DNA of 64,000 nt from SIG672 sp045605765 (GCA_045605765.1 JAZUQQ010000004.1:124001-188000); one strand, 5' to 3'; positions 1-9,085 are shown, numbered from the stretch's first letter. Numbers and translations are program-made. The notes: generated by a model not told the origin, from the letters alone.

Positions 1-703
1 TTCTCTTTATCATCGAGGCAATAAGATCCCCCGCAACCGATGCCACAGAAAGAATCACGCCACACAGAAGTATCCACGGAATATTGGGCTTTGTGTCCGA
101 AAGCAGACCGACGAAGATCGCGTAGATCAAAAACACGATGACGCACGAGCCAAGTCCACCGAAAAAGCCTTCAACGGTCTTTTTGGGACTAATTTCGGGA
201 ATGAGTTTGCGCTTTCCGAATTTAAGCCCAACGAAATATGCGCCCGTGTCCGATACCCAAGCCGCCACATAGGCAATCGGGAACAGAAATGCTCCGCGAA
301 GCGTATCTCTTACGATCACAAAGGAAGAAAATCCAAAGGTAATATAGATAACCATTACCGCTCCGAGCATGACTTCAGGAATCTTATCTCTGCCCTTTTC
401 GCTGTCGAAAAGCGAAAAAGCGAGAAGCGCGAAAAGGTACACGAAGCTGAATATTGCAAAAAGCTTCATAAATGAGCTATCAGTATTATTCGCGCGTGAA
501 AGCGACACCGTAAGCACAGAATACAGTATCGACAAAACGGTCATCTGCCACTTTCGAGCAAGGCGCATACAGTTAAGAAGCTCGTAAGCCGCGACAAGCG
601 AAAGAAGCGCCGCGAAAACCACGTAAACGAACGTATGTGAAAAAATAAGTACCGGAACAAGTATGCAAAGCAGTACCGCCGCCGTAATAACTCTTGTTTT
701 CAT
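1..703 (-). CDS. cdsA: Phosphatidate cytidylyltransferase (CDP-diglyceride synthase), 3' part outside window
   Basis: Membrane enzyme that makes CDP-diacylglycerol from phosphatidic acid and CTP, the branch point to phosphatidylglycerol and other phospholipids. About 234 codons are visible from ATG at 703, which has an AAGGAG site on the minus strand. The N-terminus is a run of hydrophobic helices, and the conserved CdsA signature SDTGAYFVG...KFGKRKL.P.ISPKKTVEG is present at roughly residues 150-185. The reading frame is still open at base 1, so the C-terminus lies outside. It follows uppS as in many Firmicutes (frr-uppS-cdsA), though 162 bp of repeat sequence separate the two. Confidence 0.93.
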   Translation of the reverse strand, partial: MKTRVITAAVLLCILVPVLIFSHTFVYVVFAALLSLVAAYELLNCMRLARKWQMTVLSILYSVLTVSLSRANNTDSSFMKLFAIFSFVYLFALLAFSLFDSEKGRDKIPEVMLGAVMVIYITFGFSSFVIVRDTLRGAFLFPIAYVAAWVSDTGAYFVGLKFGKRKLIPEISPKKTVEGFFGGLGSCVIVFLIYAIFVGLLSDTKPNIPWILLCGVILSVASVAGDLIASMIKR

Positions 704-713
704 TTTTTCTCCT

Positions 714-790
714 TTTTTAAGGGGCTAAGCCCCTTAAACCCCACCAAAAAACTTTTTGTAAAAAGTTTTTTTTGATTTTCAAAAACTTTG
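714..790 (+). repeat. Dispersed palindromic repeat, copy A1
   Basis: Contains a GC palindrome (TTAAGGGGCT/AAGCCCCTTAA, 717-737), then ACCCCACCAA, then a second palindrome AAAAAACTTTTT/AAAAAGTTTTTT and TTTTCAAAAACTTTGAT. The same order of blocks recurs in reverse orientation at 15685-15764, and parts of it at 812-866, 8113-8166 and 41670-41722. It sits between uppS and cdsA and could act as a terminator or attenuator. Confidence 0.7.
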
Positions 791-811
791 ATTAAATATG
801 CCACTCTACTC

Positions 812-866
812 TTTTAAGTAAAGTTTTTGGAAAAGTCTGAAAACCCTTTTTTCTCAAAAAAGTTTT
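812..866 (-). repeat. Dispersed palindromic repeat, copy A2 (inverted relative to A1)
   Basis: Read on the minus strand it gives GAAAACTTTTTTGAGAAAAA, GGGTTTTCAGACTTTTCC and then AAAAACTTTACTTAAA. This matches the copy at 41670-41722 block by block. It abuts the uppS stop codon, so it lies just downstream of uppS in the transcript. With A1 it forms a head-to-head pair. Confidence 0.6.
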
Positions 867-1579
867 CAATACCCGCCGTATTTGCGGTGGCGAGAGGTAA
901 AATCCTCGATTGCTCTGTCAACGTCGTCGGGAGTAAAATCCGGCCAAAGCTTATCACTGTAATAAAACTCACTGTATGCCGCCTGCCAGAGTAGGAAATT
1001 CGAAAGCCTTTGTTCGCCTGCGGTACGCACGATAAGATCGGGATCAGGTGATGCCTTAGTGTAAAGGTGGGAAGAAATATCCTCAGCGCTTACCGTCTTT
1101 TTTCCTTCGGCCACAAGCGCGTTTACCGCGTGGACTATTTCGTCGCGTGCGCCGTAATTGACCGCGATATTAAGAATTCCTTTACCCTGCGCTGATTTTT
1201 CTTCGAGAGCTTCCATTTTGGAGGCAAGTGTATTTCCGAGCGGGGTCTTATCTCCGAGAAAAATTATTCTGATTCCCTTTTCGATAAGCTCGTCGGCGTT
1301 TTCATCGATATTCTTTTCAAGCAGCCGCATAAGCGCGCCGACCTCTTCCTCGGATCTGTTCCAGTTTTCGGTGGAAAAGGCGTAAACGCTGACATTTGCG
1401 ATTCCGAGATCAAAGCAGTGCTTTACTATCTCGGTAAAGGTTTTAAGACCCTCGACGTGACCCTGACTTCTTGGAAGAAACCTTTTCTGCGCCCAGCGTC
1501 CGTTTCCGTCCATGATGAAAGCGATGTGATTTATTTTTCCGCCTATCTGGCCACTGCGTATTTGTTTAAAAGTTGCCAT
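866..1579 (-). CDS. uppS: Isoprenyl transferase (undecaprenyl diphosphate synthase)
   Basis: Condenses isopentenyl diphosphate onto farnesyl diphosphate in cis to give the undecaprenyl carrier of cell-wall precursors; cytosolic or membrane-peripheral. At 237 aa it has the usual length. The cis-prenyltransferase signature IAFIMDGNGRWA is at about residues 20-31 (catalytic Asp24), with the later motifs YAFSTENWNR and DPDLIVRTAGEQRLSNFLLW. ATG at 1579 follows an AAGGGA site. Same strand as frr, with 86 bp and a hairpin between them. Confidence 0.96.
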   Translation of the reverse strand: MATFKQIRSGQIGGKINHIAFIMDGNGRWAQKRFLPRSQGHVEGLKTFTEIVKHCFDLGIANVSVYAFSTENWNRSEEEVGALMRLLEKNIDENADELIEKGIRIIFLGDKTPLGNTLASKMEALEEKSAQGKGILNIAVNYGARDEIVHAVNALVAEGKKTVSAEDISSHLYTKASPDPDLIVRTAGEQRLSNFLLWQAAYSEFYYSDKLWPDFTPDDVDRAIEDFTSRHRKYGGY

Positions 1580-1614
1580 GTCAAATTCCCTTGAAATTTT
1601 ATTATTTGCAAACT

Positions 1615-1650
1615 AAGGGAGGATAACGTCTGACGCTCTCCTCCCTTGAT
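1615..1650 (-). terminator. Hairpin between frr and uppS
   Basis: AAGGGAGGA and TCCTCCCTT arms face each other across about 15 bases directly after the frr stop. The following T-run is poor, so it may only partly terminate or may stabilise the upstream mRNA. Confidence 0.4.
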
Positions 1651-1665
1651 ATTTTCGCTTTTGTG

Positions 1666-2220
1666 TCAGAGGGACATTATGTCGTCGATCTTAGCAGAAG
1701 TGATGTTATCAATGTTCTTGATATACTTATCGGTAAGATCCTGGACGGTCTTTTCGGATGCCTTCTGTTCGTCCTCGGTCATATCTCCGTCTTTCTTCAT
1801 CGCCTTGCACTTGTCGTTTGCGTCGCGTCTGATGTTACGGAGAGCCACCTTTGCGTCGTCGCCCATCTTGTTTACCTGCTTTGAAAGCTCCTTACGTCTG
1901 TCCTCTGTGAGCTGAGGGAAAACAAGTCTTATGACCTTGCCGTCGTTTTGAGGAGTCATTCCCAGATTTGCCGCAAGTATAGCCTTTTCGATCATTTTGA
2001 GCATACTCATATCCCAAGGCTGAATAGCGAGAGTGCGCGCATCGGTTGCCTTGATCTGAGCGATATCCTTGATAGGTGTGGGACTTCCGTAGTAATCAAC
2101 GGTAACCTTTTGAAGAACTGCCGCAGATGCCTTTCCGACTCTTACCTGTGCGAGGTTGTCCTCGTAAACGGCAATGCTTTTTTTCATTCTTTCTTCAAAT
2201 TCTCTGGTGTCAAGCTTCAT
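1666..2220 (-). CDS. frr: Ribosome recycling factor
   Basis: Works with EF-G to split the post-termination ribosome complex. The product is 184 aa, the standard size, and carries the helical-domain pattern (DTREFEERMKKSI at the start, RIRRDANDK-type RNIRRDANDKCK near residue 135, QDLTDKYI at the end). Its ATG overlaps the pyrH stop by one base (TAATG), with GGAGGAAA inside the end of pyrH, so the two are translationally coupled. Confidence 0.97.
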   Translation of the reverse strand: MKLDTREFEERMKKSIAVYEDNLAQVRVGKASAAVLQKVTVDYYGSPTPIKDIAQIKATDARTLAIQPWDMSMLKMIEKAILAANLGMTPQNDGKVIRLVFPQLTEDRRKELSKQVNKMGDDAKVALRNIRRDANDKCKAMKKDGDMTEDEQKASEKTVQDLTDKYIKNIDNITSAKIDDIMSL

Positions 2221-2942
2221 TATTTATTTCCTCCATTTACTATTGTTCCGATTTCATCGCCCATAACGGCTCTAAATATGTTGTGCGGATCGTCAAGACC
2301 GAAAAGAAGTATCGGTATGTCGTTATCCATTGAGAACGAGGTTGCGGTCGTATCTATTACCGTGAGATGCTTGCTGAGTATCTCCATATATTCAATAGAA
2401 TCAAGCTTCTTAGCTTCGGGGTGAGTTTTCGGGTCAGCGGTATAAACGCCGTCGATATTCTTGGCAAAGAGCATTATCTCTGCGCCGATCTCTGCCGCGC
2501 GAAGTGCCGCCGCCGTGTCGGTCGAGAAGAACGGGCTTCCTATTCCGCAGCCGAATATGACTACTCTGCCCTTGCTAAGATGCGAAATTGCCTTGTTTCT
2601 GATATACGGCTCTGCGAACTGCTTCATTTCGATAGCGGTAAGCACTCTCGTGGGAACGTCAAGCTGTTCAAGAACGTCTTGAAGTGCAAGTGAGTTTATA
2701 GTGGTAGCGAGCATACCCATGTGGTCAGCTCTGGTCTTGTCCATTTTGCCGCCCTGTCTGCCGCGCCAGATATTTCCGCCGCCGACAACGATAGCGACCT
2801 GAACGCCCGCGTTAACACATTCCTTTATTACCTTGCATATCTCCTCGATCTTCTCGAAATTGAGAATGCCGCGAGGTGCATCGCTGAGAGCCTCGCCCGA
2901 GAGCTTTAACAGTATGCGCTTGTACTTAGGCTGAGTGTCCAT
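2220..2942 (-). CDS. pyrH: UMP kinase
   Basis: Phosphorylates UMP to UDP in pyrimidine nucleotide synthesis. The 240-aa product belongs to the amino-acid-kinase fold: [12 protein letters not shown] at the N-terminus, [11 protein letters not shown] at about residues 52-62, [16 protein letters not shown], and the TDTAAALRA and DGVYTADPK loops. ATG at 2942 has a GGAGGATAT site. A promoter with TTTACA-17-TAAAAT lies just upstream, so pyrH-frr-uppS-cdsA can be transcribed apart from rpsB-tsf. Confidence 0.97.
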   Translation of the reverse strand: MDTQPKYKRILLKLSGEALSDAPRGILNFEKIEEICKVIKECVNAGVQVAIVVGGGNIWRGRQGGKMDKTRADHMGMLATTINSLALQDVLEQLDVPTRVLTAIEMKQFAEPYIRNKAISHLSKGRVVIFGCGIGSPFFSTDTAAALRAAEIGAEIMLFAKNIDGVYTADPKTHPEAKKLDSIEYMEILSKHLTVIDTTATSFSMDNDIPILLFGLDDPHNIFRAVMGDEIGTIVNGGNK

Positions 2943-2978
2943 ATATCCTCCGAGTATATTTATATATTATTTTTTATT

Positions 2979-3007
2979 ATTTTACTATATTCAGTCGGTT
3001 TTGTAAA
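2979..3007 (-). promoter_or_regulatory. Promoter for pyrH-frr-uppS-cdsA
   Basis: Minus-strand TTTACA, 17-bp spacer, TAAAAT, ending about 37 bp upstream of the pyrH ATG. Confidence 0.6.
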
Positions 3008-3116
3008 TAGGTTTTTCGCATTTTTACAAATAATATACAATTTTTTGTTGATAGCTATTTGATTTTGACTGTCGGAGAACTACTCATCCACCACTGCGCC
3101 GCAAAATAAACAAAAC

Positions 3117-3145
3117 TTGACAAATATTTAAAAAGGTTGTAGAAT
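3117..3145 (+). promoter_or_regulatory. Orphan plus-strand promoter between pyrH and tsf
   Basis: TTGACA at 3117, a 17-bp spacer and TAGAAT at 3140. A second TTGACA at 3150 has a TATAAG 21 bp on. No plus-strand gene follows. A transcript would run through a CGCACT/AGTGCG hairpin (about 3170-3186) and into the hairpin at 3211-3233, giving a possible RNA of about 40-100 nt or an antisense start against tsf. The remainder of 2943-3255 shows nothing else. Confidence 0.4.
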
Positions 3146-3204
3146 GTTCTTGACAAACAAATGTAATACCGCACTGTATAAGTGCGTATCTTTTATTTTA
3201 TCAC

Positions 3205-3240
3205 AAAAAACCTCGGCACCATTGGTGCCGAGGCGTTTTA
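3205..3240 (-). terminator. Terminator of rpsB-tsf
   Basis: Perfect 10-bp stem CCTCGGCACC/GGTGCCGAGG (3211-3233, loop of three), followed on the minus strand by six T. On the plus strand it is followed by GTTTTATTTTA, so it may work both ways. Confidence 0.88.
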
Positions 3241-3255
3241 TTTTATCTTGGTCAA

Positions 3256-4188
3256 TTAACCCTTAACCATCTTTTCGATCTCTGCTGCGAAATCGTCTTC
3301 TCTCTTCTCGATGCCTTCGCCCTTTTCGAAGATGTAGAACGCCTTAACAGCGATATCTGCTCCGAGGCTCTTAGCGCAAGCTGCAACGTACTTGCCAACG
3401 CTCATAGAGTCGTCCTTAACGAAGGGCTGTTCAAGGAGACATACCTTCTCGAAGAAGAGCTTACCGAGCTTACCTTCAACGATCTTTGCAAGAACTGCGT
3501 CCGGCTTGCTTGCAAGCTTGGGATCGTTCTTAGCAGCCGCAACCTGAATTGCAACCTCTTCGTCGATAGCGCTCTGGGGAACGTCTGCCTTTGCAACGTA
3601 TGTGGGAGGGTTACCTGCCGCGATCTGAAGAGCTACGTCCTTAGCGCAAGCAGCGAACTCGTCCTTTGCGGCAGTAGCATCGTCGGTATCGAATACTACG
3701 ATAACGCCGGTGTTTCCTGCGCCGTGAATATAGGTGCTCATTACGCCCTCAGTGAGAACGAAACGGCGGATACTGATCTTTTCTCCAATCATTGCGATCT
3801 TTTCAACGAGAGCGTCCGAAACGGTAATATCGCTTCCGTCGAACTTGCAAGCGCCAAATGCGCCAAGATCTGCGGGCTTGTTTGCAAGAAGAGTTCTGAG
3901 AAGTCCCTTAACGAACTCCTGGAAGGTTGCATTCTTTGCAACGAAGTCGGTCTCTGCGTTGACCTCGATCATTGCGGCATTCTTTCCGTCAACCATAATA
4001 TCAACTACGCCCTCAGCGGCGATTCTGCTTTCTTTCTTTGCAGCAGTTGCAAGTCCCTTCTCACGAAGGATCTTTACAGCCGCATCTACGTCGCCGTCTG
4101 CCTCAACGAGCGCCTTTTTACAGTCCATCATTCCGAGACCGGTCTTAGCGCGGAGAGCCGCAACGTCTTTTGCTGTGATCTGTACCAT
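3256..4188 (-). CDS. tsf: Elongation factor Ts
   Basis: Guanine-nucleotide exchange factor for EF-Tu. The 310-aa product shows the N-terminal UBA-like region (LRAKTGLGMMDCKKAL, about residues 12-27) and the TDFVAKN motif near residue 80, which contacts EF-Tu. ATG at 4188 has AGGAGGAAATAAAA. It lies 34 bp after rpsB in the classic rpsB-tsf pair and is closed by a strong terminator. Confidence 0.97.
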   Translation of the reverse strand: MVQITAKDVAALRAKTGLGMMDCKKALVEADGDVDAAVKILREKGLATAAKKESRIAAEGVVDIMVDGKNAAMIEVNAETDFVAKNATFQEFVKGLLRTLLANKPADLGAFGACKFDGSDITVSDALVEKIAMIGEKISIRRFVLTEGVMSTYIHGAGNTGVIVVFDTDDATAAKDEFAACAKDVALQIAAGNPPTYVAKADVPQSAIDEEVAIQVAAAKNDPKLASKPDAVLAKIVEGKLGKLFFEKVCLLEQPFVKDDSMSVGKYVAACAKSLGADIAVKAFYIFEKGEGIEKREDDFAAEIEKMVKG

Positions 4189-4222
4189 TTTTATTTCCTC
4201 CTAAAAGTAGTGATCTTAAAAA

Positions 4223-4969
4223 TTACTCAGCGTCGGTAACTTGTGCCTCAGCCTCTGCCTCAGCGGCTTCCTCTGCTACTGCATCAACGCCCTGTCTGCC
4301 CTCGATAACAGCGTCAGCGATTACCGATGCGATGAGCTTGATAGCGCGGATAGCGTCGTCGTTTCCGGGGATCATATAGTCTGCGTCGTCGGGATCGCAG
4401 TTAGTATCAACGATAGCAACAACCGGAATGCCGAGTTTTTTAGCTTCGAGAACTGCGTTTGCTTCCTTGTGGGGGTCAACGATGAATACTGCCGAAGGAA
4501 GGGTCTCCATAGTCTTGATGCCGCCGTAGCACTTTTCAAGGTCGTTCTTCTCTTTGAGAAGAGATGCAACTTCCTTCTTGGGGAGAAGATCGAATGTGCC
4601 TTCTGCTTCCATCTTTTCAAGGCTGTTGAGACGAGCGATCGAGCGCTTGATGGTCTTGAAGTTGGTGAGCATACCGCCGGGCCAACGTACGTTTACGTAG
4701 TACATTCCGCAGCGCTGTGCTTCTTCCTTAATAGCATCTGCCGCCTGCTTCTTCGTTCCGACGAAGAGAAGGCTTCCGCCTTCGACCGACATATCGCGAA
4801 CGAACATGTAAGCTTCTTCGAACTTTTTAACGGTCTTCTGAAGGTCGATGATGTAGATTCCGTTTCTTTCGGTGAAGATGTATTCTGCCATCTTGGGATT
4901 CCATCTTCTGGTGTGATGTCCGAAATGGACGCCTGCTTCGAGCAGCTGTTTGATTGTGATAACTGACAT
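4223..4969 (-). CDS. rpsB: 30S ribosomal protein S2
   Basis: Small-subunit protein at the head/body junction, needed to bring in S1-like functions. The product is 248 aa with the family start [27 protein letters not shown], then [27 protein letters not shown] and the C-terminal [21 protein letters not shown] at 4969 has AGGAGG. The leader of roughly 100 nt after the promoter could hold an autoregulatory site, but none was proven. Confidence 0.97.
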   Translation of the reverse strand: MSVITIKQLLEAGVHFGHHTRRWNPKMAEYIFTERNGIYIIDLQKTVKKFEEAYMFVRDMSVEGGSLLFVGTKKQAADAIKEEAQRCGMYYVNVRWPGGMLTNFKTIKRSIARLNSLEKMEAEGTFDLLPKKEVASLLKEKNDLEKCYGGIKTMETLPSAVFIVDPHKEANAVLEAKKLGIPVVAIVDTNCDPDDADYMIPGNDDAIRAIKLIASVIADAVIEGRQGVDAVAEEAAEAEAEAQVTDAE

Positions 4970-5077
4970 TTTTAATGTCCTCCTTTGATTTTTTCCACCA
5001 TTTCGCGTATTTTTCCGATATTCGGAGCATCAAAAGAAACGAAATGTGTGTTTTTGCGCTATCACGGCGCAGGGTGT

Positions 5078-5107
5078 ATTATAGCATAATTAATACCATA
5101 ATTTCAA
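5078..5107 (-). promoter_or_regulatory. Promoter for rpsB-tsf
   Basis: Minus-strand TTGAAA, 18-bp spacer, perfect TATAAT. It sits about 108 bp upstream of the rpsB start, leaving a long 5' leader. Confidence 0.75.
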
Positions 5108-5132
5108 TACTTTTCCCAAAATTCACAAAAAA

Positions 5133-5624
5133 TTAACTTTTGGAAATAGCTCCTATGAGCATTTCAAGCGCTTTTGCGACGCTCTGCTCGCGCACCTCCG
5201 CTCTATTGCCCGAGAAAAGGCAGTGCTCCACGGTCACATAATCGCCAAGCGCCGCCGCAATAAATACTGTACCTACCGGCTTTTCATGTGTGCCGCCAAG
5301 CGGCCCGGCGATACCTGTAATAGATGCCGCGCAGTCTGATGAAAACATTTTAAGAGCTCCGAGCGCCATCTGTCTTGCACACTCCTCGGATACCGCGCCG
5401 ACACTCTCCAGTACATCGGTATCAACGCCAAGCTTTTCGTTTTTGACCTCATTTGCATACGAAACGAGGCTTCCGTCAAACACTCCCGATGCTCCCGAAA
5501 CAGAGGTCAGAGTCGCACCTAGTAGTCCGCCCGTACAAGATTCGGCAAACGTCACTTTAAGCCCTTTTTCACTTAGAAGCGAAACGAGCTTTTCCGCTTT
5601 TTTAAGATTATTTTGGTTTATCAT
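5133..5624 (-). CDS. pncC: Stand-alone CinA C-terminal family protein, nicotinamide-nucleotide amidohydrolase
   Basis: Predicted to deamidate nicotinamide mononucleotide to nicotinate mononucleotide in NAD salvage. The 163-aa product contains the full CinA-C/PncC domain: FAESCTGGLLGATLT, GSLVSYANEVKNEKLGV, CAASITGIAGPLGGTHEKPVGTVFIA. The N-terminal CinA domain (MocF-like) is absent, as in E. coli PncC. ATG at 5624 follows the copZ-like gene by 7 bp with no strong Shine-Dalgarno, which suggests coupled translation. Its place in a copper locus has no evident functional meaning. Confidence 0.9.
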   Translation of the reverse strand: MINQNNLKKAEKLVSLLSEKGLKVTFAESCTGGLLGATLTSVSGASGVFDGSLVSYANEVKNEKLGVDTDVLESVGAVSEECARQMALGALKMFSSDCAASITGIAGPLGGTHEKPVGTVFIAAALGDYVTVEHCLFSGNRAEVREQSVAKALEMLIGAISKS

Positions 5625-5631
5625 GATTATC

Positions 5632-5859
5632 TTATTCTATCTCGGCAACGGTAAATCCGACCTCTTCGACCGCCTTTTTAAGCTCGTCGTCGGTGTGTTC
5701 CTTCTTCATCGTAACGGTCGCGGTCTTTGCCGCAAGATCGACCTTTGCCGATACACCCGAAAGCTCTCCGAGTGCCTTTTCAACTCTTGCAGAGCAGTGT
5801 CCGCAGTGCATACCCTCAACAGTGAGTGTTTTAACAGTTTTCTTTCCGAAAAGTCCCAT
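5632..5859 (-). CDS. Heavy-metal-associated (HMA) domain metallochaperone, CopZ-like
   Basis: A 75-aa cytosolic carrier expected to hold Cu(I) between two cysteines and pass it to the P-type ATPase encoded just upstream. It has one HMA fold, TLTVEGMHCGHCSARVEKAL, with the CxxC at about residues 19-22 (CGHC). The His next to the first Cys and the Ala-Arg after the second fit copper chaperones. AAGGAG precedes the ATG at 5859, 23 bp after the copA stop. Zinc or another soft metal cannot be excluded. Confidence 0.88.
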   Translation of the reverse strand: MGLFGKKTVKTLTVEGMHCGHCSARVEKALGELSGVSAKVDLAAKTATVTMKKEHTDDELKKAVEEVGFTVAEIE

Positions 5860-5882
5860 TTTATTTTCTCCTTGATTTTAAA

Positions 5883-8102
5883 TTATTTTCTGTAAAGTCT
5901 TAACGCGTTGCAAACAACGAAAACTGAGCTAAGGCTCATTGCCGCCGACGCAAGCATAGGTGAAAGCGTAATTCCCCACACGGGATAAAGCGCGCCTGCC
6001 GCTATCGGAATACATATCGCGTTATAGAAGAAAGCCCAAAAAAGATTTTGCTTTATATTCGTCATAACGCTTCTCGAATATTTTATTGCGCGCGCAATGT
6101 TAGAAAGATCGTTTTTAATGAGAACGACGTCCGCGGAATCTATTGCTATATCAGTTCCCGCACCGACTGCTATTCCGACGTCTGCGGCGGTAAGCGCAGG
6201 AGCGTCGTTTATGCCGTCTCCTGTCATTATGACCATCCTGCCGCCCCTTCTGAGTTCCTCGACCGTGTTTCCCTTTTCGCTCGGCAGAACGCCTGAGATC
6301 ACGCGCTTTATTCCGAGCTTTTCGGCGCTCGCGTTTGCGCTCATCTCATTGTCGCCGGTAAGCATCACGGTTTCAACGCCAAGCTCAGAGAGCATTTCAA
6401 GCGTTTTCACCGAGCCCTCGGCTATCTCGTCAGATGCGGCAAAAAATCCAAGCAAAGCGTCCCTATCCGCGAAAAACATTACGGTTTTACCCTCGCGAGA
6501 GAGCTTTTCAACTATTTCGTTATAGGAAGAAACGTCTATTTCAAGCTCTCGCATATAGGCGGAATTGCCTGCAAAATATTGAGTTTCGTTTATTATCGCA
6601 CGCACTCCCCTTCCGGGAACTGCCGCAAAAGCCTCGCTTTCAAATGACTCCGCGCCCTTTTGAAGCGAATATTCACATATGGCGCGTGCAAGCGGATGCT
6701 CGCTCAATCCTTCGAGCGACAAAGCGATCGAAAGAAGCTCTCTCTCGCTTACCGAGAGAACAAAAACGTCGGTAACTGCGGGGTGTCCTTTGGTAAGCGT
6801 TCCCGTTTTATCGAAAACGGCAACGTGGGTCTTGCAGAGCGTTTCAAGCGCCTCTGCCGATTTTATGAGTATTCCTTCGCTCGCAAGCTTGCCGACCGCA
6901 ACGGTGATCGCAACAGGAGTTGCAAGTCCGAGAGCGCACGGACAAGAGATAACGAGCACGGATATTGCGTTAGAGAGCGCAAAATCAAACGATTTCCCCG
7001 AAACGAGCCAGACTATCGCCGTTATCAGAGCAACCGAGGTAACTATCGGAATAAACACAGCTGCCACCTTATCGGCAAGCCGTGCAATGGGTGCTTTTGA
7101 CGCGCTCGTGTTTTCGACAAGTTCTATTATTTTGGCAAGAACGGTATCTGTGCCCACCCTTTTTGCTTCCATCTTGAAAGCTCCTGTGAGATTTACAGTG
7201 GCGGTCATGACCTCATCACCGACCGTCTTATACCGAGGCTCACTCTCACCCGTGAGTGCGGCTTCGTTTATCTCCGAGCCGCCCTCGATTATGACTCCGT
7301 CGACAGGGATCGAAACGCCCGGACGAATTACAACTATATCACCGCAAACGATCTCGGACGAGTTTATCTCGATCTCCCTGCCGTCGCGAAGCACGACCGA
7401 TCTTTCGGGAGCAAGCCTCGAAAGCTTTGCTATCGCGTCGCCCGTCTTGGATTTTGCCCGTTCTTCAAGCATCTTTCCGACCGTGACGAGTGTGAGTATC
7501 ATAGCCGCAGACTCAAAATAAAGTCCGTGGGAATATTTTGAGATGATATCAGGATTTCCTTCGTAAACGCCTACAAAAAGCATAATTATCGAAAAAATTC
7601 CGTATAAAAAGGAAGCTGACGAGCCCATCGCAACAAGACTGTCCATATTGGGCGTAAGCTTGAAAAGAGCCCTGAATCCGTTCACGAAGAATTTCGCGTT
7701 TATGATCGCCACCGCGAGCGCAAGGAAAAACTGCAAAAACGCCGAAACGAGCGGATAGTCGTGCAAAAAGCTCGGCATTGGTATTCCAATCATCTCTCCC
7801 ATCGAAACGTACATAAGCGGAAGCAGTATAATGACCGAGGAAATCAGTCTACTCTTTTCTAAAAGAAATTTTCTTCCGCCGTCCGCCTTTTCTCCGTAGA
7901 CCGCGGCTCTATACCCCGCTTTATTTACAGTATTTATTATTTTTTTCGCGGGAAGTATCTTCTCGTCGAACTCGCAGACCATACTTTTCGAAAGCAGGTT
8001 GACCTCGACACCTACAAGACCGTCAAGCTTCTTCACCGCGTGCTCGACTGCAGCAACGCAGTTGACACAGCTCATTCCCTCAACAGTGAATTTTTGCTTC
8101 AT
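5883..8102 (-). CDS. copA: Copper-translocating P1B-type ATPase
   Basis: Membrane pump that uses ATP to export Cu(I). The 739-aa product has one N-terminal HMA domain (GMSCVNC, Cys12 and Cys15), the actuator loop with TGES, the transmembrane metal site CPCALGLATP (CPC), the phosphorylation site DKTGTLTKG, the SEHPLARAI motif of the nucleotide domain and the hinge GDGINDAPAL. All P1B-1 landmarks are present. One HMA domain rather than two is common in Firmicutes. It is followed by copZ-like and pncC on the same strand. No CopY or CsoR operator was recognised upstream, where a repeat copy lies instead. Confidence 0.94.
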   Translation of the reverse strand: MKQKFTVEGMSCVNCVAAVEHAVKKLDGLVGVEVNLLSKSMVCEFDEKILPAKKIINTVNKAGYRAAVYGEKADGGRKFLLEKSRLISSVIILLPLMYVSMGEMIGIPMPSFLHDYPLVSAFLQFFLALAVAIINAKFFVNGFRALFKLTPNMDSLVAMGSSASFLYGIFSIIMLFVGVYEGNPDIISKYSHGLYFESAAMILTLVTVGKMLEERAKSKTGDAIAKLSRLAPERSVVLRDGREIEINSSEIVCGDIVVIRPGVSIPVDGVIIEGGSEINEAALTGESEPRYKTVGDEVMTATVNLTGAFKMEAKRVGTDTVLAKIIELVENTSASKAPIARLADKVAAVFIPIVTSVALITAIVWLVSGKSFDFALSNAISVLVISCPCALGLATPVAITVAVGKLASEGILIKSAEALETLCKTHVAVFDKTGTLTKGHPAVTDVFVLSVSERELLSIALSLEGLSEHPLARAICEYSLQKGAESFESEAFAAVPGRGVRAIINETQYFAGNSAYMRELEIDVSSYNEIVEKLSREGKTVMFFADRDALLGFFAASDEIAEGSVKTLEMLSELGVETVMLTGDNEMSANASAEKLGIKRVISGVLPSEKGNTVEELRRGGRMVIMTGDGINDAPALTAADVGIAVGAGTDIAIDSADVVLIKNDLSNIARAIKYSRSVMTNIKQNLFWAFFYNAICIPIAAGALYPVWGITLSPMLASAAMSLSSVFVVCNALRLYRK

Positions 8103-8112
8103 ATTATTTCTA

Positions 8113-8166
8113 CGTGAAAACTTTTTGAAAAAGTTTCCCCTTCCCTTTCATAAAACTTTGTTAAAA
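8113..8166 (+). repeat. Dispersed palindromic repeat, copy B
   Basis: GAAAACTTTTT/GAAAAAGTTTC palindrome at 8115-8136, then a spacer and CATAAAACTTTGTTAAAAT. It has the same order and orientation as the copy at 41670-41722. It fills most of the 83-bp gap between copA and the metallophosphoesterase gene. Confidence 0.55.
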
Positions 8167-8185
8167 TTTCGGATATGTATATTTG

Positions 8186-9052
8186 TTATTTCAAGTCAAT
8201 TATTACAAGCTCCGGACGGTTAAAGATACGTGGAACACGCGTAGTTTCTCTCGCAAGTCCTCGGCTGACTACCATCGACGTTCCGTTTTCTTCGTAAAAT
8301 CCGCCTGCATATTCAGGAAAAACACCCTGATTTGGCGCATACACTCCGTTCACAAGAAATGGTATACGCCACTGTCCTCCGTGTGCATGACCGCTTAGCA
8401 CGAGATCGAAATCATACTGTATGTACGTTTCGAACAGCTCGGGACGATGACTGAGCAGGAGCGTATAGTTTCCGTTTTCCGACAAAGACTCGACGAGTTC
8501 AAGGCGTTCCTTAACACTCGGAACGTTTTTTCCCTTTTCAAGAGCGTAAGATGCAGGGTCGTCTATGCCGCAAATATTTATTTTTTCGCCGTTTATTTCG
8601 ACTGTTTCGACCTCATTTTTCAGTATCACGACACCGTTTTCTTCAAGTATCGACATCTTTTTGAGAAACGCCTCTTTGCCGCTCCACCATTCATGATTCC
8701 CGGTAACGTAGTAGCATGGATATTTCTCCGAGATAGCCTTTATAAATATTTCCGTATTTGCATCGTCTATAACATCGTCAAATATATCTCCGCCGAGCAG
8801 AACTACGTCGGGGTTGTGTTTGTCGAGAGCCTTCACAAGATTTTTCTGCTCCTTGCCGTATTTGCAAGAGTGCAGGTCGGTAACAAGCGCTATTCTTACG
8901 TTTTCTTCTATTTTTTCGCTATCGATTGCATATTTTTTGACTTTGAGGCGAACGTCAAACACCAAGAAGCAGAGTATCGATAGCAAAGCGAGCAGAGCGA
9001 CGATCACACAAAGCACTTTATTTGATTTTTTCAGTCCGACATTTCCGATCAT
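8186..9052 (-). CDS. Membrane-anchored metallophosphoesterase (YkuE/YaeI-like)
   Basis: Calcineurin-like phosphoesterase of about 288 aa. A single N-terminal membrane helix comes first (about residues 15-35). The two-metal site follows: LVTDLHS (DxH), LLGGDIFDD (GD), YVTGNHEW (GNHE), a later His in LLSHRPE and LSGHAHGGQWR (GHxH). Related proteins hydrolyse lipid headgroups such as UDP-diacylglucosamine or phosphodiesters, so the substrate here is unknown. I chose ATG at 9052; a TTG 21 bases upstream is also possible. A promoter lies 34 bp upstream. Confidence 0.85.
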   Translation of the reverse strand: MIGNVGLKKSNKVLCVIVALLALLSILCFLVFDVRLKVKKYAIDSEKIEENVRIALVTDLHSCKYGKEQKNLVKALDKHNPDVVLLGGDIFDDVIDDANTEIFIKAISEKYPCYYVTGNHEWWSGKEAFLKKMSILEENGVVILKNEVETVEINGEKINICGIDDPASYALEKGKNVPSVKERLELVESLSENGNYTLLLSHRPELFETYIQYDFDLVLSGHAHGGQWRIPFLVNGVYAPNQGVFPEYAGGFYEENGTSMVVSRGLARETTRVPRIFNRPELVIIDLK

Positions 9053-9085
9053 ACCATGTACCCCAAAATCCAAAGTTCTGTTATT

